Below, piece by piece: positions 14,587 through 18,796 of a stretch of DNA of 18,796 bases (position 1 is the stretch's first letter; the number at the start of each line of letters is the position of its first letter). Under the pieces are notes generated by a model, which was given only the letters and a program-made list of their open reading frames with translations, ran no database searches and was not told the origin of the DNA. The translations under genes and the position numbers were made by a program. The DNA comes from Anaerolineaceae bacterium UBA3924 (GTDB lineage Bacteria; Chloroflexota; Anaerolineae; Anaerolineales; Anaerolineaceae): assembly GCA_002385985.1 (NCBI GenBank), contig DGEO01000034.1:74346-93141 (forward strand), given 5' to 3'.

Positions 14587-15432
14587 CTAGTCGTCATCCA
14601 GCGGTTCAAATTCGGCGGAGTACCAGCGCTCCTCTTCGGGCAGGGAGTAGGCCTGCTGGTCTTCGGGCGTCAGCGGGTCATCCATGCGCACCTGAAGCAG
14701 GATGCCCGCGGTGCGCACGCCGTTGGGCGTCATCACCCGGCGGACGCGGTAGCGCAGGAAGTAGCGCTTGACCAGCTCGCTGTTGAGCACTTCCTTCACG
14801 GTGCGCACGCTGACCGACGCCCGCTCGGCCAGCTCGCTCATCTCGGTCTCCAGCGTGTTGCGCAGCTCGCCGGTGAGCGGGTTCCAGTAGCACATGCCGC
14901 GGGCCGCCAGAATGACGGCCAGGGCGGAGTGGCCGATCAGCGGCGTCCAGCGGGAGAAGAAGTAATGGGTCAGGAACTGGCCGCGCTCGGGCTGGATGAT
15001 GCTGGCCCGCTTGCTGCCGTAGGCCCGCTGTAGCATGAGCTTGCGGCTGCTGCCGCCGGGAGCAGCTTTGCCGGGTTTGGTTTCCGGCGGGGTCTCTTCG
15101 GATGGCGCTTCGGCGGCTGGCTGCGCTGCTGGCAGGCGATTCTTCCCATCCCCCACCACCAGCTCGACCTCCAGGTCGGCGTTCAGCGTGCCCTCCAGCA
15201 GCCGGGTGATTTTGCTCTTCAGGCGGCTTTCCACCCAGTCCCGGGCGTAGGCGTTGGGGACCGCGAGGGTGAAGACCGAGTTCTGGTAGCTGACCGGCTG
15301 CAGATGCTGGACCCAGGTTTCGTACATGGAACGGGAGATTTCCCCCTGCAGAATGCCGGAAACCCGATCCCAGGCCTCAACGGGGTCTGTAACCTGTATT
15401 CTCGGGGTTTGGGTTTGCAGCATCGGTTCCAT
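14587..15432 (-). CDS. DnaA domain-I-like protein with C-terminal helix-turn-helix, putative replication initiator
   Basis: 281 residues. Positions 16-93 follow the DnaA N-terminal domain pattern: a WDRVSGILQGEISRSMYETWVQHLQPV start, then FTLAVPNAYARDWVESRLKSKITRLLE. In DnaA this domain binds helicase and partner proteins. A Pro/Ala/Glu-rich linker (about 98-128) follows. Residues 150-255 look like an unrelated winged-helix domain (LIGHSALAVILAARG, SELAERASVSVRTVKEVLNS as a helix-turn-helix, then YRVRRVMTPNGVRTAGILLQVRM as beta hairpin). There is no Walker motif and no DnaA domain IV. ATG 15432 has AGGAAG 13 nt upstream; ATG 15423 and GTG 15468 are alternatives. With the AAA+ and RHH-like genes behind it and parAB divergent, a replication or regulatory role is inferred. 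A phage/plasmid DnaD-like replisome organiser is the nearest analogy. Confidence 0.75.
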   Translation of the reverse strand: MEPMLQTQTPRIQVTDPVEAWDRVSGILQGEISRSMYETWVQHLQPVSYQNSVFTLAVPNAYARDWVESRLKSKITRLLEGTLNADLEVELVVGDGKNRLPAAQPAAEAPSEETPPETKPGKAAPGGSSRKLMLQRAYGSKRASIIQPERGQFLTHYFFSRWTPLIGHSALAVILAARGMCYWNPLTGELRNTLETEMSELAERASVSVRTVKEVLNSELVKRYFLRYRVRRVMTPNGVRTAGILLQVRMDDPLTPEDQQAYSLPEEERWYSAEFEPLDDD

Positions 15433-15548
15433 GATCGCGGTCGCTCTTCCTGATTCAGGACCGGTCACCAGAGGGGCAACGCGGGGTGGAAGAATTTTTT
15501 CTTCTTTTTAGGGGTTAGAAAAAACCATTATTTCTTCCTGTAAATCGG

Positions 15549-15896
15549 CTATTTTTCGGAAGAACTTTCCTCCATGCCGCCAATCATCTGCTCCACCAGA
15601 TCGTGCAGCGAGACGAAATCGGGGCGGGTTTCCAGGTTGGCGAGGCGGGCCGAGCAGATGCGGGTCAGGATGCCAACCGTCTCACCGGTGGAGACCTTGC
15701 GGTTGAGCAGCGTAGAGAAGCGCTGCTGCCACTGCGACAGCTCGCTGATTTCTCCCTGAGAGAGAGTCAGTCCAACTTTCCGGCGGGGGATCAAAGCTGG
15801 CGGCCGGCCAGGCGGGCGTGACTCGGGTTCGTTGTAGACGCGGCGGGCTTCGTAAAGCTGCACCCACGGGTTCTGGCTGCTGGACCTGGGTCTCAT
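15549..15896 (-). CDS. Small basic protein, possible ribbon-helix-helix DNA binder
   Basis: 115 residues, not recognised as a known family. Its ATG at 15896 overlaps the AAA+ stop as ATGA, so it is translationally coupled; the longer frame to 15977 is only the shadow of that gene. The N-terminal 40 residues are polar and Arg/Pro-rich (RPPGRPPALIPRRK). Residues 40-90 read as a strand KVGLTLS, then helices (EISELSQWQQRFSTLLN, then RKVSTGETVGILTRICSARL). That order, with the GRKVS-type turn, resembles CopG/Arc/ParG ribbon-helix-helix repressors. The acidic tail ends in Glu, Ser and Lys. Inferred role: dimeric DNA binder that represses this operon or binds the repeats at 16750-16933. An AT-rich gap of 116 nt separates it from the DnaA_N-like gene. 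Confidence 0.75.
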   Translation of the reverse strand: MRPRSSSQNPWVQLYEARRVYNEPESRPPGRPPALIPRRKVGLTLSQGEISELSQWQQRFSTLLNRKVSTGETVGILTRICSARLANLETRPDFVSLHDLVEQMIGGMEESSSEK

Positions 15897-16717
15897 GATT
15901 TCGTTACCTCTCTCACGACATCCAAATTGATGGTGCTGCCATCTGTTTCCAACAGGTAATCGGTGGCCAGGGCGCATAGGCGAATGATCTCTCGCGGGAC
16001 GCCCTGCGAATGCTCATAGAGCAGCTCGAAGGCATCGTCGTCGATGAAGGGTTCGCTGCGACCGGCCACCTGCAGGCGGAAGAGCACCATCTGAAGAGCA
16101 CTGGAGAGCGTCAGCGGGGGCAGTGCCAGGCGGACAAACACCCGGGCATTGACCGCCTTGTTGGTCTCAAACACGGCCGCCATTTCGCGCTGGCCAAAAG
16201 CCAGCACCTGAGCCACCTTGGCGTCGTAATCGAAGTTGTACAGCCGGTGCAGTACCTCCAAAGCCTCCGGAACCATTAACTGGGCGTCATCCAGGAGGAT
16301 GATGACGTTGCGGCGGCGCGTGAAGGTATCCGCCATCATACGCTCGAGCGATTCCATCTGCCGCTGCAGGCTGCGCTGGGTCGGGATGCCCAGGGCCACG
16401 GAGATCTGCCGGGCAGCATCCATGGCTGATTTGAAAGCAGCGGTGTGGATATAACAAATGTCCACGCTTGGCTCGGAAGCGTAGACATCGTACAGGCGCC
16501 GGGCTAGCGAGCTCTTGCCCATGCCCATTTCCCCCGTGATCAGGGCCAGGCCGCGGCGCCGGGAGATCACTCCCTGGGCCTGCCGGTAGACGGCGAGATG
16601 TTCAGGGCCCAGGTAAAGGTAGCGAGGGTCTGCGGAAAGCTTGAAGGGGTCTTCCTTCAGTCCCAGCCGTTCCAGGCGGGCCAACCGCCATTCTTCGTCG
16701 TTCAATGTACTCAACAT
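15893..16717 (-). CDS. AAA+ ATPase of ExeA/TniB type in replication-partition module
   Basis: 274-residue P-loop ATPase. It begins with the ExeA-like entry segment (GLKEDPFKLSADPRYLYLGPEHLAVYRQA, residues 19-47), Walker A GEMGMGKSS at 62-70 and Walker B VIILLDDAQ at 138-146. A sensor-1 position lies near AFGQ (173-176) and a probable Arg finger near ARVFVRL (191-197). The lid helix carries the sensor-2 pattern GVPREIIRLCALA at 239-251. There is no transposase-recruitment partner gene and no secretion gene nearby. The family serves transposition (TniB, MuB-like), secretion (ExeA) and DNA loading. Placed before an RHH-like and a DnaA-domain-I-like gene, it may supply the ATPase for initiation or DNA loading; this is inference. 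AGGAG lies 7 nt before the ATG at 16717. First gene of its minus-strand operon. Confidence 0.88.
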   Translation of the reverse strand: MLSTLNDEEWRLARLERLGLKEDPFKLSADPRYLYLGPEHLAVYRQAQGVISRRRGLALITGEMGMGKSSLARRLYDVYASEPSVDICYIHTAAFKSAMDAARQISVALGIPTQRSLQRQMESLERMMADTFTRRRNVIILLDDAQLMVPEALEVLHRLYNFDYDAKVAQVLAFGQREMAAVFETNKAVNARVFVRLALPPLTLSSALQMVLFRLQVAGRSEPFIDDDAFELLYEHSQGVPREIIRLCALATDYLLETDGSTINLDVVREVTKS

Positions 16718-16743
16718 AGGCGCTCTCCTGTCTTGTTGGCAAT

Positions 16744-16772
16744 ATTATTGCTTAACTTCAAAGAAATTGCAA
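16744..16772 (-). promoter_or_regulatory. Probable promoter of the AAA+ operon
   Basis: On the minus strand TTGCAA (16767-16772) is followed after 17 bases by AATAAT (+ ATTATT, 16744-16749). The start site would be near 16737, about 20 nt before the AAA+ ATG. One arm of a 9-bp inverted repeat lies in the spacer and the other just upstream of the -35, so a bound repressor would block it. Confidence 0.5.
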
Positions 16773-16782
16773 CAAGTTAAGC
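16750..16782. promoter_or_regulatory. Inverted repeat GCTTAACTT/AAGTTAAGC, operator candidate
   Basis: GCTTAACTT (16750-16758) and AAGTTAAGC (16774-16782) are perfect 9-bp inverted copies. Related cores recur at 16805-16810 (GAGTTA), 16862-16867 (CAAGTT), 16919-16927 (AACAAGTTA, identical to 16771-16779) and 16963-16969 (GAGTTAA). Confidence 0.6.
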
Positions 16783-16795
16783 CAAATTCTATTCA

Positions 16796-16818
16796 AATTG
16801 CTGCGAGTTAGCGCAATT
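16796..16818. promoter_or_regulatory. Inverted repeat AATTGC/GCAATT around a GAGTTA core
   Basis: AATTGC (16796-16801) and GCAATT (16813-16818) flank TGCGAGTTAGC. It is a further dyad in the parA-AAA+ intergenic region and carries the shared GAGTTA core. Confidence 0.45.
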
Positions 16819-16857
16819 ATCCGGATTTCGGGGCATCTTTGGGCTTTTGACGTCGAT

Positions 16858-16886
16858 TTGGCAAGTTGGTCAGTTCCAAGTACAAT
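16858..16886 (+). promoter_or_regulatory. Probable promoter of parAB
   Basis: TTGGCA (16858-16863), a 17-base spacer and TACAAT (16881-16886) make a strong sigma70-type match. Transcription would start near 16893. The perfect dyad at 16912-16933 would then lie about 20-40 bases downstream of the start, a position suited to autorepression. Confidence 0.6.
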
Positions 16887-16911
16887 ATATATCAAACCCC
16901 GGCCCCCCGAC

Positions 16912-16933
16912 AACCTGTAACAAGTTACAGGTT
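16912..16933. promoter_or_regulatory. Perfect 10-bp inverted repeat, operator or centromere candidate
   Basis: AACCTGTAAC (16912-16921) and GTTACAGGTT (16924-16933) are exact inverted copies around AA. It contains the AACAAGTTA core shared with the operator candidate near the AAA+ promoter. It does not resemble the common chromosomal parS (arms TGTTTCAC and GTGAAACA). Confidence 0.7.
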
Positions 16934-16970
16934 AAGGAAGTAGAAAAAACCTCACTTCTCTCGAGTTAAT

Positions 16971-17012
16971 GTGGGAAGGAAGGAAGGAAGGAACCTTTTC
17001 CTTCCTTCCCAC
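16971..17012. repeat. GGAA microsatellite forming a 15-bp stem
   Basis: The left arm (16971-16985, GTGGGAAGGAAGGAA) pairs perfectly with 16998-17012, leaving a 12-nt loop. GGAA is repeated five times in a row (16974-16993) and mirrored as TTCC. It would fold in the parA leader RNA or extrude in single-stranded DNA. No long U-tract follows, so it is not a simple terminator. Confidence 0.65.
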
Positions 17013-17067
17013 CCTGAAAAGACGGGCGGCAGGGTTCGACCACCAGGCTGCTCCTTAACCCGGCTGG

Positions 17068-17087
17068 AATAGAATATATGTTCTATT
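17068..17087. promoter_or_regulatory. Inverted repeat AATAGAA/TTCTATT before parA
   Basis: AATAGAA (17068-17074) and TTCTATT (17081-17087) flank TATATG in an AT-rich stretch 34 nt before the parA start. It may be an operator, a partition-site element or part of an unwinding region. Confidence 0.5.
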
Positions 17088-17120
17088 TATTAAGTCAAAA
17101 TTACACCTCGGAAGGATCGC

Positions 17121-17972
17121 ATGGCCGTTAACATCAGTATTGCCAACGAAAAAGGCGGTGTAGGGAAAACGACCACCGCCGTCAACCTGGCCGCCGGTCT
17201 GGCGCTGCGCCTGGCTGAGCGGCCCGGCCCGGCAGGCCGGGTGCTGCTGGTCGACATGGACCCGCAGGGCCACGCGCTGATGGCGGCCGCCTTCGGCAAT
17301 CCAACCGCCGACCACGGCCGGTCGCTTTCGGCGCTGCTGGTCGAATCCCCTCCCCCGTCCGTGCAGCCGATGCTGCAGCGCTCCACCCATCACCCCAACC
17401 TGTTTGTGATTCCCTCGCAGCGGGCGGACATGGTAGAAGCGGCCCGCGCGCTCCCCGGCCTGATGGCCAACGAAACCCGGCTGGAGCGCGCCCTGCGGCC
17501 GGTGCAGGAAGAGTTCGCCTACATTGTGATCGACACCCCGCCCAACACCGGTGACCTGCTGATCAATTCGCTGGTAGCGGCGGATTATGTGATCATCCCG
17601 GTGGAAACCAGCTACCTGGGTGTCTCCGGGCTGATCGAGCTGCAGCGAACCATCGATCAGGTGCGCATGCACTTCCGACCCAACCTGCAGATCCTGGGCT
17701 ACCTGCCCACACTGTGTGAAGAGCAGCGCATCGAAGTGCAGGAGATCCTGCAGGAGCTGCGCCAGCGTTACCCCGGTAAACTTCTGGACCCGATTCACAA
17801 GTCCGCCGATCTCGCCTACGCGCACTCCAGCCACATGGACGTGTTTACCTACCGGCCGCCGCGCAACCGCCGGCCGGACCGGATTTATTCCAGCTCGCGA
17901 CCGACTCAGGAATACGCCGCGCTGGTCGATTTTGTGCTCGAAACCACTCAATCCGTGCCCCGTCCTGTCTAG
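17121..17972 (+). CDS. parA: ParA-family partition ATPase
   Basis: 283-residue ParA/MinD-type ATPase that, with ParB and a centromere site, moves replicon copies apart on the nucleoid. The deviant Walker A KGGVGKTT is at residues 11-18 with the signature Lys11. Walker A' LLVDMDPQG is at 42-50, and Walker B YIVIDTPP at 134-141. The N terminus is short, without the helix-turn-helix extension of type Ia plasmid ParAs, so autorepression would need another protein (ParB or the RHH-like one). RBS GGAAGGA lies 4 nt before the ATG. The C-terminal 40 residues are Arg- and Ser-rich (RPPRNRRPDRIYSSSRPT). It is followed after 18 nt by parB, with the divergent AAA+ operon on the other side. Confidence 0.93.
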   Translation: MAVNISIANEKGGVGKTTTAVNLAAGLALRLAERPGPAGRVLLVDMDPQGHALMAAAFGNPTADHGRSLSALLVESPPPSVQPMLQRSTHHPNLFVIPSQRADMVEAARALPGLMANETRLERALRPVQEEFAYIVIDTPPNTGDLLINSLVAADYVIIPVETSYLGVSGLIELQRTIDQVRMHFRPNLQILGYLPTLCEEQRIEVQEILQELRQRYPGKLLDPIHKSADLAYAHSSHMDVFTYRPPRNRRPDRIYSSSRPTQEYAALVDFVLETTQSVPRPV

Positions 17973-17990
17973 TTCTCCGGAGAATCCAAC

Positions 17991-18796
17991 ATGCCCCCAC
18001 GCAAGCGGTTCAGCGCTTTCGAAGACCTGGCAGCCCCCGCAACCCCCGCTTCACCCGCCCAGCCCACACCCGCACAGCAGGAAATCCGCGAGCCAGCCGC
18101 TGCCCCCAGGCAGGCTGCTGAGCGTGTAGAACGCATCGAGCGCCTGGTCCCCAGCCAGATGCTGCCGGACCGCTTCCAGCCGCGCCGCCTGCTGCCCATG
18201 AACCTGCGCCAGGCGTTTTTTTCCGGCACGATCGACTGCTACGAGGCCGCGGCGGAGTGGCTGGCGCTGGCCGACCAGGACCCCGCGGTGCGGGCCGAGG
18301 TCGACCGCCTGCTGATGATGGGCTCTTCCTTCGACGAGCACGGGCAAATCAAGCCCATCACCGGCTCCTGGAAAACCATGCCGGACGGGCAGTTCCGCTT
18401 CCTGATCGAGACCGGCGAGCGGCGCTTCTGGGCTGCCTGCCTGCAGAAGGTCCTCAGAGACAGCAAAGAGGAACCGTGGTTACGCGTGGAGGTGGTGCCG
18501 GAGCCTACACGCCAGCGACAGGTGCTGGAAAACCGCCACGCCGAGCCGCCTTCGGCGGTGGAGCAGGCCTGCGAAGTCGCCTCGCTGATTCTATCCGAGC
18601 TGGGCATTTCCCCTTCTGACGATCAGGAAGACGAATATGATTATTTCCGCCAGGCTCGCTCGCAGCGCATGCCGGTGGGGCTGTGGGAGAAGGTGATTCC
18701 GGTCATGCAGCTGACCCGCCCGCGCATGGTGCAGCTGCTCAATATCCTGCAGCTGCCCAGCCATCTGCTGGAAATGGCCGACCGCTACCGGCTGCC
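17991..18796 (+). CDS. parB: Diverged ParB-like partition protein, 3' end outside window
   Basis: ATG 17991 has CGGAG 8 nt upstream; 268 codons remain open to the window end. The N-terminal 45 residues are Ala/Pro-rich. The ParB N-terminal pattern follows: LVPSQMLPDRFQPRR at 52-66, GQIKPI at 118-123, then the CTP-binding GERR box TGERRFWAA at 141-149, and VLENRHAEPPSAVEQACEV at 178-196 in place of the usual ENLQR box. A helix-turn-helix-like run LTRPRMVQLLNILQLP lies at 241-256. About 30 extra residues separate QPR from the KPI strand, and an acidic insert (SDDQEDEYDYF) splits the helical region. The missing part should contain the dimerisation domain. It pairs with parA upstream. ParB-like fold is fairly sure; CTPase activity is unverified. 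Confidence 0.82.
   Translation, partial: MPPRKRFSAFEDLAAPATPASPAQPTPAQQEIREPAAAPRQAAERVERIERLVPSQMLPDRFQPRRLLPMNLRQAFFSGTIDCYEAAAEWLALADQDPAVRAEVDRLLMMGSSFDEHGQIKPITGSWKTMPDGQFRFLIETGERRFWAACLQKVLRDSKEEPWLRVEVVPEPTRQRQVLENRHAEPPSAVEQACEVASLILSELGISPSDDQEDEYDYFRQARSQRMPVGLWEKVIPVMQLTRPRMVQLLNILQLPSHLLEMADRYRL

Noticed and set aside
15486..15548. AT-rich tract as an origin unwinding element
   Set aside because: The tract (T-runs and A-runs with GGAAGAA copies at 15488, 15558 and inverted at 15532) is AT-rich, but has no iteron pattern; it may just be the promoter and ribosome region of the DnaA_N-like gene.
15893..16717. Tn7/Tn5053-type transposon (TniB)
   Set aside because: The ATPase resembles TniB, but no transposase (TniA), resolvase or terminal repeats are seen nearby; partition genes are the neighbours.
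16971..17012. CRISPR-like or tandem-repeat array
   Set aside because: The repeat unit is only 4 bp without spacers, so it is a microsatellite hairpin and not a CRISPR.
16858..17120. Canonical parS or DnaA boxes
   Set aside because: By eye I found no match to the common parS dyad and no clear TTATCCACA-type box; only TTATCCGGA at 16817-16825 is partly similar.
17055..17951. 298-codon minus-strand frame
   Set aside because: Antisense shadow of parA.

Overview
The window looks like a piece of a GC-rich bacterial genome, most likely a Chloroflexota member of the Anaerolineae type. This assignment is inference. It rests on secreted proteins carrying InlB-like repeats, one of them ending in a YLP-type tail (MYLPMLSK) that I recall from Chloroflexi exoproteins; on a Gly-rich lipoprotein cytochrome c; and on consistent GGAGG Shine-Dalgarno sites. 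No rRNA, tRNA, CRISPR array or intact insertion sequence was seen.

Region 1 (1-10249, all minus strand) is a cell-surface glycan cluster, read from right to left. It holds an ABC exporter (Wzm-type permease, Wzt-type ATPase with a C-terminal glycan-recognition domain), a family 2 glycosyltransferase, a glucose-1-phosphate cytidylyltransferase (rfbF), an extended SDR sugar epimerase/reductase, a sugar C-methyltransferase, an APH-fold small-molecule kinase, and two secreted repeat proteins (the last cut by the window edge). Gaps are short and two junctions are coupled, so most of it is probably one transcript. The simplest reading is synthesis of a CDP-activated, possibly branched-chain sugar, its assembly into a polysaccharide and ABC export, with surface proteins made alongside. 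No CDP-glucose 4,6-dehydratase is visible in the window.

Region 2 (10250-14586) holds small housekeeping or accessory genes: a PCuAC-type copper-chaperone lipoprotein, a LON-substrate-binding-domain protein, a lipoprotein cytochrome c and an MFS transporter. Two long non-coding stretches (10250-10870 and 11333-11938) lie here; the second is bounded by near-identical 19-bp direct repeats.

Region 3 (14587-18796) is the most interesting part: a replication/partition-like module. On the minus strand lie an ExeA/TniB-like AAA+ ATPase, a small possible ribbon-helix-helix protein (ATGA overlap with the ATPase) and a protein that joins a DnaA domain-I-like N terminus to a predicted helix-turn-helix domain with no AAA+ or DnaA domain IV. 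Divergently on the plus strand lie parA and a diverged parB (cut by the window end). The roughly 400-bp region between the two arms is AT-rich for this genome. It carries recurring AAGTTA/GAGTTA half-sites, a perfect 10+2+10 inverted repeat, a 15-bp stem built of GGAA repeats, a second inverted repeat near the parA start and plausible divergent promoters. It looks like a regulatory/centromere/origin region. I infer a plasmid- or chromid-type replicon control locus, or a chromosomal copy of one, in which the parts of a DnaA-like initiator are spread over separate polypeptides.
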